Source: Choanephora cucurbitarum (lineage: Eukaryota > Mucoromycota > Mucoromycetes > Mucorales > Choanephoraceae). From it: a stretch of DNA of 64,000 nt. The stretch is from positions 124,001 to 188,000 of the forward strand of contig JAIWNI010000010.1 of assembly GCA_025331435.1 (NCBI GenBank), read 5' to 3'. The notes beneath the pieces were generated by a model. The model had not been told where the DNA came from. It worked only from the letters and a program-made list of their open reading frames with translations, and searched no databases. A program made the translations under genes and the position numbers. Numbering within the stretch: position 1 is the stretch's first letter; each line of letters starts with the position of its first letter. Below are positions 12,173-22,661 of this stretch, piece after piece.

Positions 12173-12289
12173 ATTTCCAGAAATAGATTGTACACAAAAA
12201 AGGTTTAAATTGCGCCTGCGAAGGAATTCGAAGGATAGGCATTGTACACCACCAGAAAGCCAATTGCCCAACTACGCAATTTAGAGAGA
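12173..12289 (-). repeat. Inverted repeat arm matching 13821-13922
   Basis: The reverse complement of this stretch aligns over about 100 bp with 13821-13922. Shared words include AAATTGCGTAG, ATTGG.TTTCTGGTGGTGT and GGCGCAATTTAAA-like sequence, with several indels. On translation both give KLRS..IGFL.V(Y/F)N, so they may descend from a coding fragment. Confidence 0.6.
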
Positions 12290-13820
12290 TTTTTTTATTA
12301 GCTATTGTGTTAAACAGTGCGACTTGATGTAGTTATTTCAGAAGGGCGACAGCTCATTTTCCTTATTTTGACACTTTTTCTTTTTAGGTAAAGAAGAGCG
12401 AACACAGATGATACTTACCAGCGAATGCTTTTCAAGATGAAGTAAGCAGGAGCTATTATCTTTCTTTATCATTTAACTCAATATACACTCATTAATTTAC
12501 CTGCTGATGGCTCGTTTTCTATTCTATCGAATGGGATTTTGTGAAAAGATACAAGAATATACATTAGCTTTAATGTGCTTCTGAAACTGAAGAGAAGCAC
12601 AGTATAGCATTTAATACAGGATATGCTCTCTTGATATACGAACAATCTGTTGCCTTGAATAAAAAAAAGAAACCTTTTTGCTGCAGTTTCTTTTTCTTCA
12701 AACAGATAAAGTTTTACATTCATGTGAACAATAAATAGTCTGCACTGAGCTATCCGTTCAAATTGTGAACTGGTATTATTCTGGTTTTTCTTTTTGCAGT
12801 AAGAACCGAATGATAGCATAGACTTTGAAAAGACATTGCAAGCAAGAGAAATTACTTGTTATGTAGATAACTCATCGTTTGAAAGGGTATTCCACTATCA
12901 ACTTCCCCATCTGGTCTTCTGCTGCTGTACCACTTTTCAATCTTCCATTTTGCGATTACATGGATTTTGAATGTTATAACGTTTTGCTCTTCAGTTTTTT
13001 TTGAGTAGATGAGAATCCTTTTGCTCTTTACTTTTTTATGTTGTATAAGCTGAAACAAAACGTTTTGTCGAAAACGCATATATGATTGCTCTTTTTAAAA
13101 CGCTGAATGACATTTCTTTTTTCCTTTCTTTTTTTTTTTGGTCATTCAATATATTTGACATCATACATCATTGCTTTATAAAGATAAAGAGAAGACACTC
13201 AAATAGAAAGGAACAAATGTAGCATTCACATCATTTTCGTTAGTTTTTGCTTCAGACGTTTTGTCAAATGCTGATTCGCACTTTTCGACAGATTTAAATT
13301 TAGTAAAAAAGAGATCAGAGTTGTCTTATATAGTTTCTCAAAAAACTCATCAATAACCAGAAAAGAAGAGATATGATCTGTCAGCTCATTCTCTCTGAAA
13401 ATATAGTTATTCATACATTGTTGATGTATTGGCATTCGTAAAATGTGATAAAACAAAATGGGTTCCATTAGGAGAGAACTTGATCCCTGGATTTACTATC
13501 TATTCTGGTACAGAGTAAGGAAAGTGGTTACACAGTTTCAGGCAAATCATGTGCTGTCAAACTACTGAATATAGAGAAAGAGTGAATGTTTCACGTAAAT
13601 CATAGAAAACTAAATAAAAGGAAATTATGGTAGCAGAATCGCAAAGGTTTTCTAATAATCATGCTATCAATATAATTTTATTAATTTACAAAAGACTAAT
13701 TATAAAAAAAAGAGAAGATGGGGAGTAAAACCTTTCAATTGTGTCTCTACCTGAGAGATCCTTGATGGCTTTACTGGTATCTCAACTCAAACATATAAGC
13801 TCACATGGACGAGAAAGAAC

Positions 13821-13922
13821 CTCTCCAAAATTGCGTAGCTGTACCATTGGTTTCCTGATGGTGTTCAATCGAATTTCGCAAGCGCAATTTAAATCTCTGT
13901 GTGCAACCTATTCCTGGAAATA
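13821..13922 (+). repeat. Inverted repeat arm matching 12173-12289
   Basis: Plus-strand copy, containing KLRSCTIGFLMVFNRISQAQ in a short open frame. It sits about 150 bp upstream of the perilipin-like gene start. The two arms lie 1.5 kb apart and could be two fragments of one element or the ends of a decayed one. Confidence 0.6.
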
Positions 13923-14077
13923 ATGTACTTTCATGCTAATTTAGAACTGCGATTGTTGTTTTTGTTCTATCTCCCCCAAAGTGATAAAGTGTAGTAAGCC
14001 CATATAAAAAAGCATCACCTCATTCTCACGCGATCCTTTGCTTTTCTTCTTGCTTTTCATCTCCTTTGTTTTTCAAA

Positions 14078-15429
14078 ATGGGTAGAAGCGCTGAATATGA
14101 GCCTTCAGAAAATGGTATGTGATTTCAAGTCAAATACATGTCTCTCTCTCTTTGAGAAATGTTGTGTTTAAAAAACAGTTTGAAGATAAGAACATTTCAA
14201 TAAGCTTATTTCATTTCTACTTCTTATTTTTTTCTTTACTGTTGTTATCTTTTGTTCCTATCTCTTTGCTTGTGCCGTATAATTAACTTTCTTTTGTTTT
14301 ATTCGATATGCAAGGCCAAAATGGACATACAATGGAATACAGCAAAACTAATGGTGTTACAGCAAACACAAAGACAAAGACAACATCAAACAAGGCTTCA
14401 AGCCGCTTCATGAGGCGTGTTGCCTCTATCCCAATCATCCAGGACAGTATGCTAACAGCACAGAGCATTGCCAATAAGACTTCTATCGGTAGATATGCCC
14501 TCTCCACTGCTACCTCCTCTTATGAATACGCTCTTAACAATCCACACGTTCAAACATATTATCAACAATACCTTCAGCCTCATGCAACAAAGGTAGATGA
14601 ACTGGGTTGTGGCTACCTGGATGTCATTGAAAGCAAGGTGCCTGCGCTTAAAAAACCTACTTCTGAAATCATTCCTTATCATGTCATTAAGCTCAGGGCA
14701 GATTCAGCAATTGAGAATGTAACATATCCTGCCCACCTTGTTATCCAATCTGTCAACGATCAACTCACTAAGGCAGTAGATCGCTTTGAAGATGTCATGG
14801 ATACATACCTTCCACCTACCGAAGAAGAAGAAAAAGTTGAGAAAGAAACTAACATTGGAAACAACCAAGTCAAGCGTGCTTATGGTGTCCTTAACAAAGC
14901 TTCTCGTCGTGTAGTCGCCCGTTCTACAGCCCAAATTCCCAAATCGCGCGAGGACATGACTCGCTTAGCTGAGAACAACACAACTGTCCAAAATATGTAC
15001 GAACAACTCAGACTGATTCAAGAGGCTGTTGTCCAATCAGTTACTGTATACAAACAAGCTGCTGAAGAGAAGCTTCCTACTTTTGTTGTCGCACGTGCTC
15101 ATGCTACAACTGAATATGTGTCTCAGGTTATGGCATCTATTCAAACACAAATTGGGAAACTAAACCTAACTAAAACATCTGGTTGGGCTCAACAGAGGTT
15201 CCAAGCTTTACTTGAAGCAACCCAACAACAGATTGACTTGGTGCGCTCTGAGCTAGCACGTACAGACATTAACTATGTTGAGAAATTCAAGCAGGTGACT
15301 AATACTCTACAAAACCAAATGATGCCAGCCTTGGAAAACTTAAGCTCTCAATTGCTTCTTCTCAAAGAAAAGATACAGCAAGAACTTCCTCAATTAGGTT
15401 TCCAACATCAAAAGACAAAATCACAATAA
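14078..15429 (+). CDS. Perilipin-family lipid droplet protein
   Basis: Expected to coat lipid droplets and control access of lipases to stored triacylglycerol. The join is 14078-14114 and 14315-15429 (383 residues); the short first exon encodes MGRSAEYEPSEN. The PAT-like N-terminal region is visible at about residues 45-140: RVASIPIIQDSM, then a paired-helix segment, LQPHATKVDELGCGYLDVIESKVPAL and KPTSEII, the same order as in animal perilipins and fungal MPL1/CAP20-type proteins. The rest is amphipathic helix with little hydrophobic core (VVQSVTVYKQAAEEKL, QQQIDLVRSELART, ENLSSQLLLLKEKIQQEL). No signal peptide or membrane span. It is consistent with oleaginous Mucoromycota, though that link is inference. 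Confidence 0.82.
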
Positions 15430-15467
15430 ACTATTTTTAAAGGAAAAAATAAAATCTTATTTTTTTT

Positions 15468-16004
15468 CTACGCATCCTTTTTAGGCTGTTCTAAACTAGT
15501 AGGTGTCTCAATGACAACATTGAAAGCGCCATTCTTTCCTCGCTCTGTTACTGTCATTCTTTCATCTGGCTTTGGCTTGGAATCAGTTGCCTTTACGATC
15601 AGCTTCAACTTGTCCAACTTTTGTCTTCGCTCCCATTGACAATATTCAAAAGAGACAACTGATACACCACAGAATGAACCGACTGCCCAGTTAGCAGCAG
15701 TAGGAATCGATCGTCTAGAGAAAAATCGAAGCATTCCCAAAGCAACACCGGTACCTAGCACTCTAACCATGAGTATGCCCTTTTCTCTTTCCTCTTTTCT
15801 CTAAAAAGTGTTTGCATTACCTATACCATACAGCAAGGCGTTTCGAGCACAAGGGATTTTGTTGACATCTTTGAAATCATCCAATTTGACAGTCTAAAGA
15901 AAACAATAGTTCATGAAACTTTCTTCTTTTTGAAAATGACAGAGCTTTCTTTTTACTTTCAAAGCATCGACAAATCGAGGATTCTCTTGTTCTGAAGAAG
16001 ACAT
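15468..16004 (-). CDS. COX20: COX20-like cytochrome c oxidase assembly factor
   Basis: Inner-membrane chaperone of newly made Cox2 in cytochrome oxidase assembly. The join is 15957-16004, 15821-15893 and 15468-15760 (137 residues). It starts MSSSEQENPRFVDALK, followed by DFKDVNKIPCARNALLYGI, the conserved CARxxxLYG entry to the first membrane segment. The LGTGVALGMLRFF segment, the IPTAANWAVGSFCGVSVVSFEY membrane hairpin and the WERRQK stop-transfer follow. The C-terminal tail is charged. The gene lies tail-to-tail with the perilipin gene, 38 bp between stops. The acceptor of exon 3 was placed at TTAGAG so as to keep the frame; a nearby TTAG would give a stop. Confidence 0.85.
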
Positions 16005-16245
16005 GGTTTGATTAAAAGAGAAAAAAAGAGTTAGTGTGCAGCATGAATCTGATTTTTTTCTCGAGAAATTCAATCATTCGTTAAAAAAAGTCACGCTGAA
16101 ATCGAAAGAGGGTAGATATTTCGGATACCTCGGAGTTTTAATAAAGGTTTCCAAGCTACTTTTGAACATCTTAAGCTGTGTCACCTTCTTTTCTTCATAT
16201 TGCAAGTTGTCATTCGAAAATATCGATTCCAACATCAACTACTTT

Positions 16246-16480
16246 GGAGCGTGGCGTCCTGATAGTATGCACTCAAAAAGGTTTATGGCCGAGACATAGA
16301 ACGAAAAATTCAGTGATTTAATTCAGTGTGATATTGACATTAAATGGGCCCTAGAAAGAAGGGTCAAACAAGTATTGTAGACGTTATTGTTCGCTTCAAA
16401 GCATGTCTTGGTAGTGCTTGTTGCAATAGTTTCAATTCTTCTTTTGAGAAGAAAAAGCCTAAAAGCACCTTAAAAATGAT
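16246..16480 (+). repeat. Dispersed repeat copy 2 (probable LINE 3' segment)
   Basis: Aligns with 2945-3187 along its length, same orientation. Shared elements include the ACTCAAAAAG start, TGGGC(T/C)CTAGAAAG and the GAAAA(A/G)GCC(T/C)(A/C)AAAGCACCTT-like end. It lies between the COX20 and UGT promoters, without the upstream RT remnant seen at the first copy. Confidence 0.7.
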
Positions 16481-16728
16481 TACTTTGGTCTGAGAAGTAA
16501 CAAACCAATATCATTTCAGAGACATCATGATACACGGTAGTTGTTAAACAAACTCTAATCATCAAAACAAGCCTCATTTTTATTGTACTTACCTCCATGT
16601 AACAAGTTAAAGCTTTTAGATCTTTCCTTGTTTGGAAACATTCAATAAAAAAGCAGTAATAAAAACGCATGTTGTACTTTTCTTTCTTTTTTTTTGTATC
16701 CTTTAATCAGTCAATCCAGTATACAGCT

Positions 16729-18564
16729 ATGAAGACCAGTTTAGAAAAAGCATCAACTGCTTTTCTATTAACTATCGGATTGCTTATAAAATCGATTCAT
16801 GCTACATATGCATTTGAGCCTACTTATCACGACAATGGCTTTAAAAACATTGCTTTCTTTGCTGTATGGGGTGGTACATCTCATTCTGTTTGGGTTCTAA
16901 ATATCTGTGACGAACTTGGTAAAAGAGGACATGATGTTTCTTATTTGACAATTGTAAGTTGAGTGAAGAAAACAAATAGAAAAAGAAGCTCAAATATCTC
17001 TACAGGACGAGCAAGCAAAGTATGGCAGACCTTACCAACATGTAAACACAGTTGCTATCGGCCCTGGAAACTATAGGATGAAGGATGTTGGGGACAATTC
17101 AATTATTAAAGATTTGGGTCCTATTGGATTCATGCTTCGTGCATTTGATATGCTATACATCAACTATGAAAGAGGCATGAAGATTGCTTATGATTGCTTG
17201 AAGAGAAAAGGGGCTGACATACTACTCTAGATTATGATTTTACAAAGAACTACTTTTTGACAAATGATATTGATATTGCCATATGTGATCATTTTGGCGA
17301 GGCTTGTGTTGATGCTGCTACCACTTTGAACATACCTTACATCGTTACTTCCTCTATGGATTTCACTAAAGGTAAATCGTCGATACGCCTCTTTCTATCC
17401 TTCTAATGGTTTGTATTTTAATTCCTTTTCTTTTTAGATTCCAGCACACCTTACATCCGTACTGATGTGTCCAGTTTGGACGAACCCACTACGGAATTTC
17501 AATCCTTAGCAACTCGATTCTATAACGAATTTATTGTACCTATGAAATTCGTAAAAGTCATGTTTCCAACACTCAGGAAATTGAACGATCGGAAAAGAGC
17601 CATTGGAATAGACGCTAAGATTACAGATCCCTCTGTCAAATGGCAAAATGCCTTGAAGCTAGTCAACAGTGCTCATGGTTTTAGTGCTCCTCGACCTGTA
17701 GGACCTCTTGTAGAACTAGTGGGACCCATCATCCCTAGGAAGTATCCATCGTTAACTGAATCTATCAAAGAATTCCTTGATCAACATAAACGCGTGGCAT
17801 ACATTGCCTTCGGTCAATACTCTACGCCTAATAAGCATGATGTCAGTCTCATTTTGACAAGCTTATTAGAAAGTATTGAAAAGGACTACATTGATGGTTT
17901 TATTTGGGCTGCTGTCAGTTACGACCATTTATTACCTGAGGCTGTGACCACATCCTCCGGTACAGTCTATCCCACTGAAGCCATCCTCAACCAGACAAAT
18001 CCACATGCCCGCATGTTCTCTTGGGCTCCTCAAGTAGCCATCTTAACACATCCTTCACTCCATCTATTTGTGTCTCATGGCGGTCTTGGATCTTGCTATG
18101 AATCAATCTATGCAGGAAAGCGCATGATCATGTATCCATTCTTTGGCGATCAGCCTGTCAACTCTCACATGATTGAACAAAATGGGCTCGGAGCAGTTTT
18201 GAAATATGATTACACAGTCGAAGAAGCAGTCAATACAATCAAGCGTGTTGCCCTGGATCAAGATGGAGAAATTATGCGTAATATTAAGCGATTTCAATCC
18301 CTTGTTCAAATTCGCTCTAAACACAGTGTCATTCGGGGTGCTGATGCAGTAGAAGAAGCTGTTTATGCTCACAAAAATGGTGTTATGCCTCACCGTATCA
18401 GTGCTGATCGTCGTATGTCTTTTATCAAATCGCACAATATAGACATTTATAGTATCTTCATTATGTTGACTTTTGTCATCTTGGGAACAGCTACCTTTGC
18501 TGTGACTCGGTTTGTTTCTTGTTTATTAGCCTTTAGAGGAAAGAATAAAATAAAGACAAAATAG
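16729..18564 (+). CDS. ER-type UDP-glycosyltransferase (GT1), with a one-base frameshift
   Basis: Transfers sugar from a UDP-sugar to a small lipophilic acceptor, probably facing the ER lumen. The exons are 16729-16953, 17006-17371 and 17438-18564. Exon 1 encodes a signal peptide-like start (MKTSLEKASTAFLLTIGLL) and the GGTSHSVWVLNICDELGKRGHDVSYLT substrate-domain motif. Exon 3 has the sugar-nucleotide signature (FSWAPQVAILTHPSLHLFVSHGGLGSCYESIYAGKR...PFFGDQPVN) and a C-terminal membrane span. Inside exon 2 the frame ends in TAG at about 17228 (KGADILL*), while the conserved continuation (LDYDFTKNYF, then DIAICDHFGEAC) is in the next frame. One base is missing near 17220-17228. No GT-AG intron explains it, and exon phases on both sides agree only if one base is added. 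It is either a fresh pseudogene or a sequencing error. Confidence 0.85.
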
Positions 18565-18759
18565 CTTATGAATTGGCCGTAAACAATTCGAACTGCTCTT
18601 TCTACGAGCTTGAAGCTGCATATCCACTAAAGCTTTATATGCGATGGAAGCAAACCAATGGTGACACAAGATGATTTTCTAAAAAAAAAAAGTATATCTG
18701 TGACATGTTTAGATTCCTTTTTGCTTTTTTTTGTCTGTCCTTTTCTTATCATTCTTAGA

Positions 18760-19881
18760 ATGGCACCTTTGTTTTCTTCTATTGGTGGATTAATCATTGA
18801 TGATATCGTCTATCAAGACGGAAAACGTGTGCAAGATGTACTAGGCGGAGGAGGCGTATTTGCAGTGTATGGTAAATCTTTCTTGAATCTTTTCTTAAAG
18901 CTTTAGGTATACAGTATTAACGACTTCTTTAGGTATGAGATTATGGCACTTAGACTCTGAATCAAAGCATGTAGGCTACATTATTCACAAGGGCTTCGAT
19001 TATCCCAGTCAAATCGATCAAGAACTCAATCAACTTGATATCTCAATTCTTTCTATTCATCACCCAGATAAACATACCACGCGAGGCCTTAACACCTTTC
19101 GAGAAGACGATCATCGCGATTTTGAATACATTCATCCAATCATTCGCGTAACTGCAGATGATTTCCCGGATAGCTGGATTCAGTCACTCAAGATATTGCA
19201 TTTGATTTGTTCAGCTGAAAGAGCGATTGAAATCGTAGATCAGTGGAGAGCAAGAGAACAACAGTTAGAAGAGGCCTATCCCACTCAATTCATTTGGGAA
19301 CCTTTACCTTGGGCCTGTTTACCTGAGGTAGAAAAAGAAATGAGTTCTTCGATCTTTTTTTCTTTGAATCCTACTAACGCGAATAAGAGAATTTGGACTG
19401 TATTATAGAGGCTGTCAAACGAATTGATATTATCTCACCCAATCATGAAGAACTAGCCAATATGTTGGGCTTTGATTTCCATGAACTCCTGGCTCAAAAG
19501 AAACATGACGTCAAACATACAACAGAACATCTAGCTCAAGAGTTCATATCTAAAGTTTCTTGTACTTTAGTTGTTCGTGTAGGTAAATATGGTGCTCTAG
19601 TCATGCAGGAAACTCCATCTTGGGTACCTGCTTATTGGAACTGGAAAGAGGAGAGCCAACATGTAGTAGATGTGACAGGTGCTGGTAATACCTTTTGTGG
19701 TGGTTTTGCGTATGGATGGATCCAGACTAAAGGCGATGCTCATGCATCTGCTTACTATGGCGCTGTTGCAGCAAGCTATGCAGTAGAGCAAGTAGGCGTA
19801 CCTGACATTACTCAATGGAAAGTCAAAGATAAGCCTGAGTCCCGATTGAATCGATTGAAGAATCAATCGTGTGTATTTTAG
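18760..19881 (+). CDS. Mak32-like pfkB-family carbohydrate kinase
   Basis: Ribokinase-fold protein. The yeast relative Mak32 is needed for stable maintenance of the L-A dsRNA virus, and its substrate is unknown. The join is 18760-18871, 18933-19327 and 19390-19881 (332 residues). It begins SSIGGLIIDDIVYQDGKRVQDVLGGGGVFAVYG, the N-terminal pfkB pattern. The middle has FIWEPLPWACLPE and ISPNHEELANMLG. The C-terminal pfkB signature is complete with VVDVTGAGNTFCGGFAYG, including the catalytic Asp in GAGN-type DTGAGD position replaced by Asn (GAGNT), as is typical of Mak32-type proteins. Start 18760 (MAPLFSSIGG) was preferred over an upstream in-frame ATG at 18658 whose extra residues are low complexity. 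The stop overlaps the stop of the convergent OCIA-like gene. Confidence 0.85.
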
Positions 19882-20445
19882 ATAAAGTCTTTATTACTTT
19901 CATTTTCTTGATGTGTTTTAGCATGCTCCATTGCTTCATAGAATTCATATGTCTTTTCACAATTGGCATAAGAGTATTTTGCTGTGATATAACCTGCAAT
20001 ACCAGACGCAGCTATGTTTATGTGTCATAAAAATAGATTAATATAAGAGCAATATGCAGCTGAAAATAGGGCTTTTACTTAAAGCTGAGAACAAAGACTG
20101 GTTTTTGTCAAATCCGAGACGACGAGCAATGGGCACTATAGATCAAAGTTAACTACAATGCTTACCATAACAAACAGAAAGTACTGCACTTACACGTCAT
20201 TATGCCTATGGCGACTTGATTACAAGAGCGCATTAAGTATGCATGAATAAGTGTAATTTTTTTCATGCTGGAATAGAAAACTTACTTGCAGCATAAATAC
20301 CAGTTTTATTGGCGTTCTTTTGACATAATCTTGGTATTATCCATTCCTAGACATGTACAATTAGTGTGTGTATGCGTCATAGATATCTTCAGATTCAATC
20401 GCTTACAGGATGATCTCTAGCAATACCTTGTTGAATTCTTGACAT
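19878..20445 (-). CDS. Small OCIA-domain-like mitochondrial membrane protein
   Basis: Five short exons on the minus strand: 20407-20445, 20286-20346, 20194-20214, 20079-20135 and 19878-20011, giving 103 residues. All sites are GT-AG and all phases agree. Reading order: MSRIQQGIARDHPEWIIPRL, a hydrophobic segment with GIMTLPIARRLGF, then SALTASGIAGYITAKYSYANC. This pattern (basic loop, then GxxGYxxxKxSYxxxC) matches OCIA domain proteins, which sit in mitochondrial or endosomal membranes and help respiratory complex assembly. The third exon is only 21 bp. The gene is too fragmented to appear in a simple frame scan, so it rests on the splice model and the motif. Family is likely, exact role is inference. 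Confidence 0.75.
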
Positions 20446-22661
20446 AAAAAAGAGATAATAGTTGAGAAGAAGAGAAAAAAAATTGAGGAAAAAGAGACAG
20501 CAGATACAGTGTCTTTTGATATCATAGTTGTCGCATTTTGAAATTCCATTTGTCGGGCTTTCTGAAGTAGATCTGTTGCATTCTGAAACCTTTCGCGAGT
20601 AGAAAAGGTTGAAGCGACTTCAGCAAACAGCTTTATAAAAAAAAGCAATATAACTTCATGACTAATATATCATACAATGAAGCAATACATGAAAAAGAGT
20701 AACACTTTCGGTTCAATGATACGCAAAACCATTTCAGACGATTTATAAAGACACCAAATCCATTACTTTTGCCTCAATAAATCATAAAGCAGCTTGGGAA
20801 AACCGGAAGTAAATGTCTGTAAATCGAATTACATTGTTTTTTTTTGCAAGAAAGCATATTAAGCCAACAAATAAATATATCCAAACCCTTTAAGTATAGT
20901 ATCAAGCAGCATAATTCGAAAAGCTCAATTGATACTTTAGGACAAGCTTCATTCAGTCACAAGCAACGGCTATTCATGATGGCTATTGTGTTGCTTTGAT
21001 GATTGTATTTGTAAAGAAGAAATGTCTGAATGTCGACCCCCTTCATAGTCGAAGTTGAACAAAGTATTATATCATATTATGAATTCGTTTGCAGCACTTC
21101 ACAGTTCCTATGATGTTTTAGATAGCATCTAAAGCCTTATGTAAATAAGAGCACGTATCAATAGAAGTCATTTCTCGTTTCATGAAATTATTTTGATGGA
21201 GAGATCAATAAAGCCACAGGATCAAAACGATCCAAAATACAATGGTCGCCTTATTTAAGAGTGCACATATTCTTGAGAAATGCACTCTTATATTGAACGT
21301 ACTCTTAAAACAAACACACTTAAACCAAGTGACTACTGTGAACCTTATTGAAAGTACTTTTTATAGAAAAATGAATAAAGGAGTATCATTGAACAAGATA
21401 ACATGTTTCTTATTTACCTCTACTTAATTTCCTTTTTGTTTTATCGAGAACCATTCATTCTTGGAGACTCACTCCTTCTTATTGTATATATGGCTGCTCT
21501 TGTCAAAGCACAAATCATGATCCTGAACAGCATACTAGCATTCCTACTGTCCCCCTTTCTTTCATCTTTTTCTTCTTCTACAAGTTATCGACATGTAAAG
21601 TTTCTTCTAGAAATCTCATACCAATTGAAGGATTGCATAAAAGATAATTCAATGAACATCATTGCTCTCAAATAGATGTTTTCTTATGATGAAATCAAGG
21701 ATAGATGAAGCTTGAGTAGATCACTTGTATACTCCAGTAAATAGTTTCAGTATCTTTCGAGATATACCTTATGTTACGAGTGACCAGTTTATATAATGTA
21801 TATAACAAGGGACTTGCGCTTCGTAAAAACATCACGAAACAACTATCTTCAAGATTCTTTCTAGAAGTTAAAAGAGGCGACAAGTCAAGCAATTGCTGCT
21901 TGTCTTGGATTTCGAGTTCATACCAATTCTATATTACTTTTTCTTTGAAGGGGAAAAAGATTTTCCTGAAGAGAGGAGAGGGGAAGGAGATACTTTAGAG
22001 TTTATCCTTCTATGCTTCTTCCTTCTACAAAAAGCTAAAGAAAAGTATGAGGTTCCTTTGAGTCGTTTATGACTTTAGCTTCAGTCAGGGTATCGAACAT
22101 TATATTCTAAGAGCAAGACCTGAGCACACAACAGTCTTCTAAATCATTTGTTTAAGAAAATCTAAACAGACAATAACAACAACTAAAGCACGTATTCTAC
22201 TATCTAGCTTATTGATAAAGAAGGAATTGACAAGAAAAAAGAAAGTTTTTGCGAGTTCAGGTACTTCTAGAACTACAGTTTTTGCAACGTCATCGTTCTG
22301 GTCGTCCAATCATATATTGAGCAAAAGCAGTATGTCCCTTGCTGATTATGAAACATTCGCACACTCAAGAACACTCTTGCACACATTTTCGATTGGGGCC
22401 AGCTAATTTTTTTCCCTCTCTTTGGCCGACTCTCTCCTCTCTCTCTCCTCGGGCGCGCTACTTTGAAAAAAAAATGGAGTGTGCGTGAATAGGCGCTGGT
22501 TAAGTGTAATTGAGAGCCAGGGATTATTATTCTTTGCCCAGACTGGAAAAAGTTTTGACTTTTTTTTTTCCTTAAACTTGTTAAAGACAGTAAGTCAATA
22601 ACTAGAATTATTGCTAATCTTGTCATTTGACTCATTCGCCTTTCTTTTTGTATAGTATAAA
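20446..22661. other. Intergenic spacer with a MITE
   Basis: About 2.2 kb without a supported gene. Small frames here (21403-21675, 21695-21892, 22212-22406) lack motifs. The MITE at 21238-21339 is listed separately. 22400-22661 holds the ATP4 promoter: a strongly CT-rich tract with CTCTCTCCTCGGGCGCGC at about 22440-22460, poly-A and poly-T runs, and the leader. Confidence 0.5.
21238..21339 (+). mobile_element. MITE, family B copy 2
   Basis: Copy of 8718-8820. Shared words include TTATTTAAGA, CATATTCTTGAGAAA and ACTCTTAAA(A/T)CAAACAC. The start is TACAATGGTCGCC and the end GACTACTGTG; the right-hand TA has changed to TG. Same orientation as copy 1. Confidence 0.65.

Larger units (their letters stand above)
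11420..14077. other. Gene-poor spacer with an inverted repeat pair
   Basis: About 2.6 kb with no supported gene. Minus-strand frames of 60-113 codons occur (12059-12271, 12478-12819, 12852-13079, 13226-13468), but they lack recognisable motifs and do not join into a gene. The divergent inverted repeat 12173-12289 / 13821-13922 is listed separately. 13985-14077 is the CT-rich promoter/leader of the perilipin-like gene. Confidence 0.5.

Noticed and set aside
17120..17240. Short intron to explain the UGT frame shift
   Set aside because: No GT donor lies close before the CTCTAG acceptor, and the distance to earlier GT sites would remove conserved residues.
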